Source: Bilifractor sp002394235
GTDB lineage: Bacteria > Bacillota > Clostridia > Lachnospirales > Lachnospiraceae
Direction: 5' to 3'
Assembly (NCBI RefSeq): GCF_052118845.1
Contig: NZ_JBQKGJ010000011.1
Span: 1-64,000, forward strand
DNA length: 64,000 nt
Part shown: in pieces, positions 17,156 to 27,277 of the stretch
Numbering within the stretch: the stretch's first letter is position 1
Layout: the number at the start of each line of letters is the position of its first letter
Notes under the pieces: generated by a model
Seen by the model: the letters and a program-made list of their open reading frames with translations, nothing else
Database searches by the model: none
What the model was told of the DNA's origin: nothing
Position numbers and translations under genes: made by a program

Positions 17156-20100
17156 ATGAAGAAAAGGAGAAGACAGAGATTTCTAAGTCTCATGCTGGTG
17201 CTTTGCATGATTGCGTCCGCCGGCATGATGACGCCGCTGAGCACATCGGCAGATTCTACAGATGTAAACCTTACAGAGGAGACGCAGCAGGCGGAGAGCG
17301 CCCTGACGGGCGGCGCGGCTGCAGAGCAGATTCAGGCTGCGGCGGCAGATACGGAGACAGATATTGTATCGGTCACGCAGAACCAGGAGACAATGACCGC
17401 AGAGGATACGCAAACTGCGGAGTCGGGTGCGGCTCCGGAGGAAGCGGCAGCTCCCGCAGCGGAGCAGACCGATGCCGGAACAGGACAGACCGGCGCCGGA
17501 ATAGAACAGTCGGATCCGGCAGTGCCGGAATCTGCGAATCTTGCAGAGACACCGTCCGAATCTCAGGCAGCTGAGGGGCAGACAGAGGTAAGCACCGACG
17601 GAACGCAGGGTACGGTGAACACGGAAGCCCCCGCGGCGGACGAAGAGCAGAAGACAGAACAGAAACAGGATTCTGAAGAAACCGAAGTGTCCTGGCCGGC
17701 GCAGACCTTCACAGGTCATGCCAACAACATCACCGTGAACGTTACAGCAGCGGAGGGGATTTTCCCCGAAGGCACAACAATGGTGACCACAGCGGTATCG
17801 GCACAGACGGCCAAGGCAATCGCAAATGCAGCATCGGATGCAGAGGCGGAGGTTGTAGACGCCATCGGCGTTGACATCTCCTTCCGGGATGCATCGGGAA
17901 ATGAAATTGAACCGAAGGACGGAAGAAACGTACAGGTAAGCATGACCGTTGACACGGCAAGCAGCCTTGACGGAGACAAATTTTCAGTCGTTCATCAATC
18001 GGACGACGGAAATGTACAGAAGGTAACTGAAAACGCAACCGCAGAAGGAGCTGTTTTCGAGTCTGGCGAGTTTTCCATTTATGTCATCACAGGTGAAGGA
18101 ATAGCACAGACCCCCGCAGTCGCAACCTATATCTTCTATGGTGCAGATGGAAAAGAGATTTCAACGCAGAAGGTGAAGAATGGCGAAACGGTTTATGCGC
18201 CGACCACACCGGAAAAGGCCGGAAGCAAATTCCTCGGCTGGTCCTATACGCAGGGCGTTTCTTCCATTCAGGAAGGAGATCCAGGCAATTTCGGCACATT
18301 GACAGCATCTGTAAGCACAACGGGAGAGGTCCATCTTTATCCGGTTTTCCAGGAGGCATATTATGTCTTCTTCTTGGACAATCAGGGCAGAGTCAGCACT
18401 ACGAAGGAAGGTGCCAGCGGAGATGACATCAGCGTTGAAGATGTTGTGATCCCGCTGGATTCCACACACTCCGTTACCGGCTGGTACACAGAAGCTAAAC
18501 TGACCAATAAAGTCGAGTCTGTTACGCTTTCTGATCATAACGTGACACTGTATCCGAAGGTCGAAGAAGGCCATTATCTGTATTTCTCCAGCGGCGAAGG
18601 AGCAAGCTATGTGAAGCCTGTATTTGTTGCGGCAGGAAAGTATACAGTAGAACCGGAAGCACCGACGAGACCTGGCTATACCTTTAAATATTGGTCTGTT
18701 TCTGAAGATGGTTCTGCTGAATATGCATTCGGCAGCACGATTTCAAAAGATACCACTCTGTATGCGGTGTGGGAAGCAGATAACAATACTGAATACACTG
18801 TCATATTCTGGAAGCAGTCTGTCAATGACAGCAAGAATGCTAAAGACAGTGAGAAGACCTATGATTATGCAGAATCAGATACACGGACCGGGAAAACCGG
18901 AGCAACCGTATCCCCAACCATTAACGACCAGAAGAAAGCATATACAGGTTTCACTTATAATGATTCAAAGTCTACCCAGGTAACAATTAACGGGGATGGA
19001 ACAACGATCCTGAACGTGTACTATGATCGAAATTTGCTTACGATTAATTTTTACAAAAGGCAATATGTGTGGAGTAGTTGGGCTATTGATAAGACATTCA
19101 CCGGCCTTTATGGACAGACGCTTGGTCTGTATGGATACACATGGCCTGATGAAAATGACTGGTACAACAAGGATCACAGCAAACGATTAACGTTTTTAGA
19201 CGCGTTTATATTTGATACATTAAATGACTATGGAAATGATAAAACAATAAATTTGTATGGATATAAATCAGATGGAAGGATAGAAGTCAAGCATTACAAG
19301 CAGAATCTGGATGGAAGCTACTCTTATAATAGGCCGGCAAATACTACCAAAAGTGTGGGAGGAACATTCTATTTCTCAAATAAATATACAGGATTCACGG
19401 TAGATAGTTTTGTAGTAACAGGCAATCAGCCGAAGGAGAGTGATAAATGGAAAACCGCGAGTCCGAATGGATCAACCTATTTCAGTGCTAATCTCCACAT
19501 TCGTTATACCAGAAACACTTATAAACTTGCTTACTACAACTATAACAATGTAGTTAAAGAAGGAGAACTCCTTTATGAGGCTTCTCTCAATAGCTATTCT
19601 TCTTACGTTCCAACTCGTCCTGCTGGCCTCCCGGAAGCATATACCTTCCAGGGCTGGTTCAAGGATAAGGAATGCACGGTTCCGTTTGATTTCGACAGCA
19701 CCATGCCTGCAAATGATGTCATGATCTATGCAAAGTGGGCTGCTCCGACATATACAGCAACCGTTCATACGAAGATGGAAGGCACCGGCACCCCGATACA
19801 GCTCACCATCAATTACGGCAGCAAGATCAATGAAAATGATATGCCGACCGTAAAGGATTCTGACGGGAATATCATTCTGGAAGGCAGCAGTTCCAATACT
19901 GTTACTGTTCCTAAGGGAAATACATGGGCAGGATGGGCAACAAAGTCGGGCGATGACTTTACCATTTATAACTTCAATACACAGGTACACGGTGACATCA
20001 CACTCTATCCGTACTATATCAATGGAGAAAAATACGGGGTTACATATATCCTTGGCGAAGGTACAGGAAAAGCTCCGACTGACATCAAGCAGTATGCCGA

Positions 20101-23100
20101 GAATGCGTATGCAGACATTCAGCCGGCATCAGGAATTACTCCTCCGAAGGGCATGACATTCCTTTACTGGAGCCATGGTACGGATAAGTATTATCCGGGA
20201 GACAAGGTAAAGATCACAGGAAATCTTGAACTTACCGCTGTTTACGGAGAAACTTCACCATTAACTTCAATCACATATCACTCGAACTATCCGGAAGGGT
20301 CCGAACTAAAAGAAAAGATCACAACGATTGACAATAAGGCAAATAACACCGCGATTACGCTGGAAAAAGCCGGCTTCACAGCTCCGACTGGATACTATTT
20401 CGCATACTGGGAAGATGCTTCTGGAAAGCGGTATGATGTTGGAACAAAGATCGGTATCGACAATGACAATACATTTGCAAATGATCTGTATGCGGTCTGG
20501 GAACAGAAGAAAGAGATCACATTAACGGCAAATTCCGGAACATTTACCTATGACGGAACAGAGCATACTTCTTCTGGAGTAGTGACTGATACGTTTGTGA
20601 TTGATGGCGTAACTTATACGGTCAGCGGTTATACCACAGAGAGCCCGGTAAAGACAGATGCGGGAACCTATACAAATAATATTTCCGGTACCTATGCAGT
20701 AAAGGGCAATAATGGTATCGATGTTACAGATCACTTCACAATACAGACTGTAGATGGATCGCTGACCATCAGCAAGCGTACGGTGCATCTGAAGTCTGAA
20801 AGTGCAAGCAAACCATTTGATGGAACACCGCTGACAAGGCCGGATGTTATTGTGAGCGGCGACGGATTCGTAGACGGTGAAGTTAGCAATCTCAAAGCAA
20901 AGGGCAGTATCACGAAAGCTGGCAGTGTCACAAATACGATCGAATATATAGAGAACAGCGGATTCAAAGCTGACAACTACGAGATCAAAAAGAATGAAGG
21001 AACGCTGACGATTACTGCCAATACCGCAGCAATTGAAGTAAGAGCAGATAGCGACAGCAAGACTTATGATGGCACAGCTCTGACAAAGAACAGCTACAGT
21101 GTCACTGGTCTTCCTGAGGGATTTGCGGCGGAAGCAACAGTGACTGGAAGTATCACTGATACTGGAACAGCTGATAACGTAATTTCCTCCGTGGTCATCA
21201 GGAAAGGTAATGAAAATGTAACGGATCAGTTCTCCAATGTTACGAAGACAAATGGAACGCTGACGGTTACTGTGAGAAAAGTGACACTGACCTCTGGATC
21301 AGCAAGCAAGGCATATGACGGTGTTGCTTTGACGAGACCGGAAGTAACGATTGCGGGCGACGGGTTTGTCACTGGCGAAGTAAGTGATGTCAAGGCAGCT
21401 GGCAGCATCACAAAAGTCGGCAGTGCAACGAACACCATCAAATACAATGAGAATAATGGATTCAAGGCGAGCAACTACGAAATCACCAAGATTGAAGGAA
21501 CACTGAGGATCACTGCGAATACTGCAGCCATCAAGGTGACAGCGGATAGTGCCAGCAAGACTTATGATGGCACCCCTCTGACAAAGAATATTTACAGGAT
21601 TGAAGGACTGCCTGAAGGATTCACTGAGAAAGTGACTGTAAGCGGAACGATTACGGATGCTGGTACTGCCGTAAACGAAGTGAAGTCTGCAGTTATCCTG
21701 AAAGACGGCAAAGATGTCACCGATCAGTTTACGAACATTGAGAATGCGAGCGGAACGCTGACAGTGAATAAGCGTACTGTGAATCTGAAATCTGACAGCG
21801 CAAGCAAGGTATTTGACGGAACGGCACTGACGGCACCGGATGTTACTGTAACTGGTGATGGATTCGTGACTGGTGAAGTAACGGATCTCAAGGCAGTAGG
21901 AACGATCACGAAGGCTGGCAGCGTAAAGAACGAAATCAGATATACGGAAAAGAGCGGATTCAAAGCTGACAACTACACGATCACGAAGGACGAAGGCATT
22001 CTGACAATCACTCAGAATGAAGATGAGATTGTAGTCAATGCGAAGAACGCTTCCAGGGCTTATGACGGAACTGCTCTGACTGAGGGAGGCTCTGAGGTGA
22101 TCGGACTTCCGAATGGCTATACAGCTGAAGTCACAGTAACTGGCAGCATCACTGATGTCGGAACTGCTGAAAACAAAGTAACATCTGTAGTCATCAAGAA
22201 GGGAGACGAAGATGTTACGGATCAGTTCAAGACAATTACGGAGAATAACGGCACACTGACCATTACGAAACGGAATGTAACGCTGACTTCGGAAAGCCAG
22301 ACCAGAGAATACAATGGCACAGCGCTGACCGCTCCGAATGTTACAGTAGGCGGCGATGGATTCGTGGATGGCGAAGCTACGGACATCAAGGCAACCGGCT
22401 CGATCACGAAAGCAGGAAGCGCTGCAAACCCGATTACCTATACTGAAGGAACTGGCTTCAAAGCTGGAAACTATGAAATCAGGAAGACTGAGGGAACGCT
22501 GACGGTTACAGCTAATACTGCGGAAATCACAGTAACAGCAGGCAGCGACAGCAAGACTTATGATGGCGAAGTACTGACAAAGAGTACTTACACCATTAAT
22601 GGGCTGCCAGCAGGGTTCACTCCGACTGTCATGGTAAGCGGCAGTATCACATCTGCTGGAACGGCTGATAACGTAGTCACATCCGTAGTGATCAGGAAAG
22701 ATGGCGAAGATGTTACCGATCAGTTCTCCAATATCAGGAAAGCAAAAGGGACATTGACCGTTACCAAGCGTATGGTGCATCTGGAGTCAGTAAGTGCAAG
22801 CAAACAGTATGATGGTACAGCACTGACAGCACCAGACGTGACAGTTTCCGGAGACGGATTTGTAACTGGTGAAGTTACGAATCTCAAGGCAACCGGCAGC
22901 ATCACAGATGTCGGGTCAACAGAGAACGCAATCAGCTATACCAAGGAACTTGGAAAATTCAAAGAGAACAACTACATCATCACAAAGCAAGTAGGAACTC
23001 TGACCGTTGACATTAACACTACCGAAATCACATTTACAGCTGCTGACGGAAACAAAGAATATGACGGAACAGCATTGACAGCATCAGATGTAACGGTGAC

Positions 23101-24811
23101 GGGTCTCCCGGAGGGCTTTACTGCAGAGGGTGTGGCTGCAGGCAGCATCGTAAATGTATGGGAGTCAGGAAATGATGACAATCGAAACAACCATGTTGTA
23201 AAAGTGGCTATTTATAACGGGGATGGAAAAGAGGTAACGGGATATTTCAAGAATGTAAAGAAAGTAGCAGGAATCTTGACCATTACCCCAAAATCAATCA
23301 CCCTGAAGAGCGGTAGCGCTACCAAGCCTTTCGACGGCAAGCCACTGACAAATCACACACTTGTACTTGGCGATGATATCATTTCGTTAACGATGCTGGC
23401 AGATAAAAACGATCTGACAATAGCAGACGATGACAAGCTTGCTCTCGGAATAGCAGAAAAGGATCAGATTACCTTCAATTTCACTGGAAGTCAGACTTAT
23501 ATCGGATCAAGTAAAAATGAGTTTGACTGCACGATCGTCAGTGGAAAAACTCAGACCAGGGTTCAGCCGAGTCCGGCGGAAGCACTGAAGATGGTGGATC
23601 CGAAGGAAGAAGACGATAAGGTATCGAAGAACTACGCAGAGAACTACGAGATTAGACTCGTGCCTGGTGAGCTGGAAGTAACGGACAACGAAGTTACGCC
23701 GGATAAGGTAGTGACAAAGACACATGAAGACAAGACATATCAGATTGGAGATTCGATTGAATTTACAATCAACGTAACAAATATTTATGACGATGTGAGA
23801 ACCATCATCCTGCAGGAGCAGGACGGCGTTACCTTTGAGGATGGTGCGGATTCCGTTACATTCGAGAATGTAAAGCCGGGAGAAACAATAAGTGCGAAGG
23901 CTGTTCACGTGGTAACTGAGGCGGATATCGAGGCCGGAGAGTACAGAAACACCGTGAAAGCCGTGTTTGAGAAAGCCGGCGGCAGTGAGCCGGGCGGCAA
24001 CCCGGATGAGCCAGGCGGCAATCCCGACGAGCCGGGTAAGACATGGGAGGCTTCTGACACAGAGGATGATTTCGCACACATGACGATCAGCAAGGTGGTT
24101 ACAAGTAATCCGGAGAACGGCAGCAAGTATGTGGCGGGAGAAACGGTAACTTACCTGATTACCGTAACGAACGACGGAACCGTTACCCTGAAGGAGCTTG
24201 TGATCACAGATGATCTGACCAATGCGACATGGACGGCGGACAGCCTGAACGCAGGAGAAACGCTGACCTATACGACATCCTATAAAGTGACGGAAGCAGA
24301 CGCGGAAAGAGGAAGCGTGACGAATGTGGTGGCAGGAAAGGCGGATGGCCTCAATACACCGGATCCAGGAACCGCAACCGTAACAACGGAAGCAGAAGAA
24401 TCTGAGGAACCGGAGAATCCGGAACCGACGCCACCGACGAAACCGGAGGAGACGGTTACCCCGACACCGGTACCTGTGGAACCGGAAGAGCCTGAACCCG
24501 AGGAGCCGACGAAACCCGAAGAGCCGACACAGCCTGAAAAACCGGTAATTAGACCGCAGACAACGGTTACCCCTACACCGCTGGTGACTGTACCTCCGAC
24601 GGAACTGCCGTCGACCAGACCAGTCCATACCGGGAATACAATCCGGAAGAATCCGGATACAATTCAGGAGCAGAGAACAAAACTCGTTCATACCGGAGCG
24701 GTTCAGACCGGTGACGCTGGAATGATTGGAGTCAACGTGATTATCGTGCTCGGAGCAGCAGCCGGAATCGGCGTTCTCATTCGTAAGAGAAAAAAGGAGA
24801 AGAAACAGTAA
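17156..24811 (+). CDS. Giant cell-wall-anchored repeat protein (adhesin-like)
   Basis: The protein has 2551 residues. Residues 1-36 are a signal peptide (KKRRRQRF, then a hydrophobic core, then STSAD). A Glu/Ala/Thr-rich low-complexity stretch runs to about 180, and a conserved beta-domain to about 320. Several InlB-like B-repeats (for example GSKFLGWSYTQG, PGYTFKYWSVSEDG, YTFQGWFKDKECTVPFDF) run to about 1115. About ten MBG/YDG-like modules carrying YDGTALT-type motifs follow (1123-2060). A DUF11-like module lies at about 2180-2405, then a Pro/Glu-rich wall-spanning linker. The end is VQTGD, a hydrophobic helix and RKRKKEKKQ. VQTGD is a non-LPXTG sorting signal of the kind seen in Lachnospiraceae (family knowledge). 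The start has GGAGGGAG 5 bases upstream. A role in binding mucin or host glycans is inference. No sortase gene is in view. Confidence 0.88.
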   Translation: MKKRRRQRFLSLMLVLCMIASAGMMTPLSTSADSTDVNLTEETQQAESALTGGAAAEQIQAAAADTETDIVSVTQNQETMTAEDTQTAESGAAPEEAAAPAAEQTDAGTGQTGAGIEQSDPAVPESANLAETPSESQAAEGQTEVSTDGTQGTVNTEAPAADEEQKTEQKQDSEETEVSWPAQTFTGHANNITVNVTAAEGIFPEGTTMVTTAVSAQTAKAIANAASDAEAEVVDAIGVDISFRDASGNEIEPKDGRNVQVSMTVDTASSLDGDKFSVVHQSDDGNVQKVTENATAEGAVFESGEFSIYVITGEGIAQTPAVATYIFYGADGKEISTQKVKNGETVYAPTTPEKAGSKFLGWSYTQGVSSIQEGDPGNFGTLTASVSTTGEVHLYPVFQEAYYVFFLDNQGRVSTTKEGASGDDISVEDVVIPLDSTHSVTGWYTEAKLTNKVESVTLSDHNVTLYPKVEEGHYLYFSSGEGASYVKPVFVAAGKYTVEPEAPTRPGYTFKYWSVSEDGSAEYAFGSTISKDTTLYAVWEADNNTEYTVIFWKQSVNDSKNAKDSEKTYDYAESDTRTGKTGATVSPTINDQKKAYTGFTYNDSKSTQVTINGDGTTILNVYYDRNLLTINFYKRQYVWSSWAIDKTFTGLYGQTLGLYGYTWPDENDWYNKDHSKRLTFLDAFIFDTLNDYGNDKTINLYGYKSDGRIEVKHYKQNLDGSYSYNRPANTTKSVGGTFYFSNKYTGFTVDSFVVTGNQPKESDKWKTASPNGSTYFSANLHIRYTRNTYKLAYYNYNNVVKEGELLYEASLNSYSSYVPTRPAGLPEAYTFQGWFKDKECTVPFDFDSTMPANDVMIYAKWAAPTYTATVHTKMEGTGTPIQLTINYGSKINENDMPTVKDSDGNIILEGSSSNTVTVPKGNTWAGWATKSGDDFTIYNFNTQVHGDITLYPYYINGEKYGVTYILGEGTGKAPTDIKQYAENAYADIQPASGITPPKGMTFLYWSHGTDKYYPGDKVKITGNLELTAVYGETSPLTSITYHSNYPEGSELKEKITTIDNKANNTAITLEKAGFTAPTGYYFAYWEDASGKRYDVGTKIGIDNDNTFANDLYAVWEQKKEITLTANSGTFTYDGTEHTSSGVVTDTFVIDGVTYTVSGYTTESPVKTDAGTYTNNISGTYAVKGNNGIDVTDHFTIQTVDGSLTISKRTVHLKSESASKPFDGTPLTRPDVIVSGDGFVDGEVSNLKAKGSITKAGSVTNTIEYIENSGFKADNYEIKKNEGTLTITANTAAIEVRADSDSKTYDGTALTKNSYSVTGLPEGFAAEATVTGSITDTGTADNVISSVVIRKGNENVTDQFSNVTKTNGTLTVTVRKVTLTSGSASKAYDGVALTRPEVTIAGDGFVTGEVSDVKAAGSITKVGSATNTIKYNENNGFKASNYEITKIEGTLRITANTAAIKVTADSASKTYDGTPLTKNIYRIEGLPEGFTEKVTVSGTITDAGTAVNEVKSAVILKDGKDVTDQFTNIENASGTLTVNKRTVNLKSDSASKVFDGTALTAPDVTVTGDGFVTGEVTDLKAVGTITKAGSVKNEIRYTEKSGFKADNYTITKDEGILTITQNEDEIVVNAKNASRAYDGTALTEGGSEVIGLPNGYTAEVTVTGSITDVGTAENKVTSVVIKKGDEDVTDQFKTITENNGTLTITKRNVTLTSESQTREYNGTALTAPNVTVGGDGFVDGEATDIKATGSITKAGSAANPITYTEGTGFKAGNYEIRKTEGTLTVTANTAEITVTAGSDSKTYDGEVLTKSTYTINGLPAGFTPTVMVSGSITSAGTADNVVTSVVIRKDGEDVTDQFSNIRKAKGTLTVTKRMVHLESVSASKQYDGTALTAPDVTVSGDGFVTGEVTNLKATGSITDVGSTENAISYTKELGKFKENNYIITKQVGTLTVDINTTEITFTAADGNKEYDGTALTASDVTVTGLPEGFTAEGVAAGSIVNVWESGNDDNRNNHVVKVAIYNGDGKEVTGYFKNVKKVAGILTITPKSITLKSGSATKPFDGKPLTNHTLVLGDDIISLTMLADKNDLTIADDDKLALGIAEKDQITFNFTGSQTYIGSSKNEFDCTIVSGKTQTRVQPSPAEALKMVDPKEEDDKVSKNYAENYEIRLVPGELEVTDNEVTPDKVVTKTHEDKTYQIGDSIEFTINVTNIYDDVRTIILQEQDGVTFEDGADSVTFENVKPGETISAKAVHVVTEADIEAGEYRNTVKAVFEKAGGSEPGGNPDEPGGNPDEPGKTWEASDTEDDFAHMTISKVVTSNPENGSKYVAGETVTYLITVTNDGTVTLKELVITDDLTNATWTADSLNAGETLTYTTSYKVTEADAERGSVTNVVAGKADGLNTPDPGTATVTTEAEESEEPENPEPTPPTKPEETVTPTPVPVEPEEPEPEEPTKPEEPTQPEKPVIRPQTTVTPTPLVTVPPTELPSTRPVHTGNTIRKNPDTIQEQRTKLVHTGAVQTGDAGMIGVNVIIVLGAAAGIGVLIRKRKKEKKQ
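20770..23330 (+). repeat. About 495-bp tandem super-repeat within the surface-protein gene
   Basis: The start of an A-type module (SASK.FDG..LT.P.V) recurs near 20806, 21299, 21800, 22297, 22792 and 23316, a spacing of about 495 bases. Each unit holds one A module (GDGFV.GE) and one B module (SKTYDGT.LT, GLPEGFTAE). Units differ at many silent and coding positions, so this is an old expansion rather than an assembly stutter. Confidence 0.85.
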
Positions 24812-24862
24812 CGGGGACCGGCGCTCTCATTCACAAAAGAAAAAGGAGAAGAAACAGTAACG
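24768..24862 (+). repeat. Imperfect duplication of the surface-protein gene's last 50 bases
   Basis: The sequence coding for the charged tail and stop (24768-24814, ending AGGAGAAGAAACAGTAACGG) recurs at 24816-24862 with a few changes and one base missing in the A run. The second copy lies after the stop and is untranslated. Confidence 0.75.
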
Positions 24863-24922
24863 GCATATGGCATGGATCGATAAGTATTGTGCCAGATGAC
24901 AAAAACTAATTGAGAAGCATGG

Positions 24923-24970
24923 GGCAGCCCTCTCTTACAGCGGGAAATACCGCAGACGGAGAGGGCTGCC
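24923..24970 (+). terminator. Strong hairpin after the giant surface-protein gene
   Basis: A perfect 12-bp stem pairs GGCAGCCCTCTC (24923-24934) with GAGAGGGCTGCC (24959-24970). TCTTATGCCCCTT follows, so the T run is weak. Its position suits a terminator. Confidence 0.65.
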
Positions 24971-25029
24971 TCTTATGCCCCTTATTAATGAATTATTAAA
25001 AAGAAATTAATACATTCTCAACTTTACAG

Positions 25030-25058
25030 TTGACGAATGACGCTGTTTTTTATATAGT
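25030..25058 (+). promoter_or_regulatory. Sigma-A promoter of the second ABC importer operon
   Basis: TTGACG (25030-25035), a 17-base spacer and TATAGT (25053-25058) lie about 175 bases before the first permease start, leaving a long leader. Confidence 0.75.
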
Positions 25059-25104
25059 ATTTATTATCATTCGAATAAGTGTAGAATAAAATAAGCAGAC
25101 ATGA

Positions 25105-25145
25105 TGTACAAGCTGTGCAGATCTCGATCTGTACACTTTTTTTTT
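25105..25145 (+). terminator. Leader terminator of the second ABC importer operon
   Basis: GTGCAGAT (25115-25122) pairs with ATCTGTACAC (25127-25136), followed by eight or more T. An upstream TGTACA at 25105 could pair instead with TGTACA at 25130, breaking the terminator stem. It lies between promoter and first gene, so it may work as an attenuator. No known riboswitch is recognised in the short leader. Confidence 0.6.
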
Positions 25146-25232
25146 CTTTATTACTGTAAAGCGTTAATTTAGAAGAAAGACAGAGGTTACACAGCACCGA
25201 GGCAGTCTCTGCTTAGAAAAGAGGAGGAAAAA

Positions 25233-26141
25233 TTGACTAAGTACATGGTAAAACGTGTGGTGCTGGCGATTGCGTCCATCATCATCGTTACACTCATCAC
25301 ATTCTTTGTTATGAACCTGATCCCGGGAGGGCCTTTCACGGCGGAGAAGGCTCCGAGCCAGGCGGTTATGGACGCGCTGACAAAGCGGTACAATCTGGAT
25401 AAGCCCCTGGGGGAGCAGTACCTTCTCTATATGAGAAATCTTCTGCATGGAGACTGGGGAATTGATATGAAGAACGGAAGAGAGATCGGACCGGATCTTT
25501 TCTCCAAGTTTGCGGTTTCCGCGAAGCTCGGCGGAATCGCCATGATCATCGCTGTTGTATTCGGCGTGATTCTCGGTTCCATTGCTGCGCTGAAGCGGAA
25601 TAAGGTGCCGGATCGTATCATTATCTTCTTCACGACGCTGGGTACGGCGATGCCTTCCTTTATTCTGGCAACTCTGCTGCTTCTGGTGTTCTGTGTGCAG
25701 CTTGCGATTTTCCCGGTATTCAGCTCAAATCCGAGCCTTGTGCTTCCCGTGATTTCTCTGGCTGTCTATCCGACGGCGTATATTACGCGTCTGACGAAGA
25801 CATCGATGCTGGACGCGCTGAGTCAGGACTATATCCGCACCGCGCGTGCGAAGGGCGTCAGCCGGTCAAAGATCATTTTCGTGCACGCGCTGAAGAACGG
25901 TCTGATTCCTGTTGTGACCTATCTCGGACCGCAGATTGCATATATCATCACAGGATCGATGGTCGTGGAGACAATCTTCACTGTTCCGGGCCTTGGAACC
26001 TATTTTGTGAAAGCCATTACCGACCGGAACTACTCCGTGATCATGGCGACAACGATCTTCCTCGCGGTTCTGATGATCGTTGCAAACCTGATTACCGATA
26101 TTGTATACAAGCTGATCGATCCGAGAATCAATTTTGAATGA
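25233..26141 (+). CDS. ABC importer permease, OppB/DppB type
   Basis: The 302-residue membrane protein starts MTKYMVKRVVLAIASIIIV, with six membrane segments. It has the family loop GGPFTAEKAPSQAVMDALTK near residue 31 and the coupling region MLDALSQDYIRTARAKGVSR near residue 191. Translation begins at TTG 25233, 5 bases after GAGGAGG; no ATG in this frame fits as well. It is the first gene of an operon of four transport genes plus a nearby binding protein. Confidence 0.9.
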   Translation: MTKYMVKRVVLAIASIIIVTLITFFVMNLIPGGPFTAEKAPSQAVMDALTKRYNLDKPLGEQYLLYMRNLLHGDWGIDMKNGREIGPDLFSKFAVSAKLGGIAMIIAVVFGVILGSIAALKRNKVPDRIIIFFTTLGTAMPSFILATLLLLVFCVQLAIFPVFSSNPSLVLPVISLAVYPTAYITRLTKTSMLDALSQDYIRTARAKGVSRSKIIFVHALKNGLIPVVTYLGPQIAYIITGSMVVETIFTVPGLGTYFVKAITDRNYSVIMATTIFLAVLMIVANLITDIVYKLIDPRINFE

Positions 26142-26162
26142 TCGCACAGAAGGAGCTTTGAA

Positions 26163-27254
26163 ATGACTGAAACAGAGAATATATACAAGAAACGCCAGAT
26201 TCTGTCTGCGCAGATCGATCTGAGCAAATTTAATAAGAAGAATTTTGAAAAGGCAACCGATGAGGAGAAGAAACAGCAGGATGTTATGGGGGAGTCCTCT
26301 ACATTTCTGAAGGACGGACTCCGCCGTCTGAGAAAAAACCACATGGCGATGGCTTCCATCGTTGTGCTCATCCTTCTGATTGTGGCGATCATCGTGATCC
26401 CGATGATTGTTCCGTACAGCTACAGTGACATGATTACCGTGAACGGTCATCGTGACGGTACGGCGGTCAATCTGCCGCCAATGTACTATTCGCAGCGGGA
26501 GCTGCAGTACATGCAGAGCACCGGAGTGAGACTTTTTCCACACATTCTTGGAACCGATTCCCTGGGGCGTGATTACTTCATCCGTGTCGTATACGGAACG
26601 AGAGTCAGCCTGTCTGTCGGTGTCGTATCGGCGGTCATGGTTCTGATCATCGGTGTCCTCTACGGAACGATCTCCGGATATTTCGGCGGCAAGGTGGACC
26701 TGATCATGATGCGTATTGTCGATATCATCTATTCTCTGCCGGATATGCTGATCATCATTCTTCTGTCCGTGGTGCTGAACGCGCGGCTGACACCTCTGAT
26801 TAAGGGAACCGTGCTCGCCAAGCTCGGCGGCAACATGCTGGCGATGTTTATCGTGTTTGCCCTCCTGTACTGGGTCGGCATGGCCCGGCTGGTCAGAGGA
26901 CAGATTCTTTCGATCAAGAACAATGAGTACATTCTCGCGGCAAAAGCGATCGGAACGCCGAATGGTCAGATCATGAGAAAGCATGTCGTGCCGAATGTAC
27001 TTTCCATCATTATCATTACAACGGCGCTTCAGGTGCCGAGTGCTATTTTCACCGAAAGCTACCTTTCCTTCCTCGGACTTGGTGTCAATCTTCCGATGAC
27101 ATCCCTCGGATCCCTGGCAAATGATGCCCGGGCCACGATTACCTCTGCGCCATACCGTCTGCTGGTTCCCGCTCTGGTTATCGTAGTCATCGTTCTTGCG
27201 CTGAACCTGATCGGCGACGGGCTCCGGGACGCGTTTGACTCGAAGCTGAACTGA
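26163..27254 (+). CDS. ABC importer permease, OppC/DppC type
   Basis: The protein has 363 residues, longer than usual because of a 55-residue charged cytoplasmic start (KKRQILSAQIDLSKF...). The OppC signature is LGTDSLGRDYFIRVVYGTR near residue 127, and the coupling region is IKNNEYILAAKAIGTPNGQ near residue 252. An insert between the first two membrane segments (SDMITVNGHRDGTAVNLPPM) is usual for OppC. AAGGAG lies 7 bases before the ATG. It pairs with the upstream permease 21 bases away. Confidence 0.9.
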   Translation: MTETENIYKKRQILSAQIDLSKFNKKNFEKATDEEKKQQDVMGESSTFLKDGLRRLRKNHMAMASIVVLILLIVAIIVIPMIVPYSYSDMITVNGHRDGTAVNLPPMYYSQRELQYMQSTGVRLFPHILGTDSLGRDYFIRVVYGTRVSLSVGVVSAVMVLIIGVLYGTISGYFGGKVDLIMMRIVDIIYSLPDMLIIILLSVVLNARLTPLIKGTVLAKLGGNMLAMFIVFALLYWVGMARLVRGQILSIKNNEYILAAKAIGTPNGQIMRKHVVPNVLSIIIITTALQVPSAIFTESYLSFLGLGVNLPMTSLGSLANDARATITSAPYRLLVPALVIVVIVLALNLIGDGLRDAFDSKLN

Positions 27255-27277
27255 CAGATCCGGCATTGCCGGAGCTG

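Noticed and set aside
21299..22780. 493-codon minus-strand frame inside the giant surface-protein gene
   Set aside because: It is antisense to the tandem repeats and its length follows from repeat codon bias; no ribosome site or motif.
20770..23330. CRISPR or phase-variation cassette in the repeat block
   Set aside because: The repeats are long, in-frame coding modules of the surface protein, without short variable tracts.
23507..24691. 394-codon minus-strand frame at the 3' part of the surface-protein gene
   Set aside because: Antisense shadow of repeat and Pro-rich coding sequence.
25866..27266. 466-codon minus-strand frame across two permease genes
   Set aside because: Antisense to clear OppB/OppC-type genes; composition (His, Asp, Gln, Arg-rich) is typical of a shadow.
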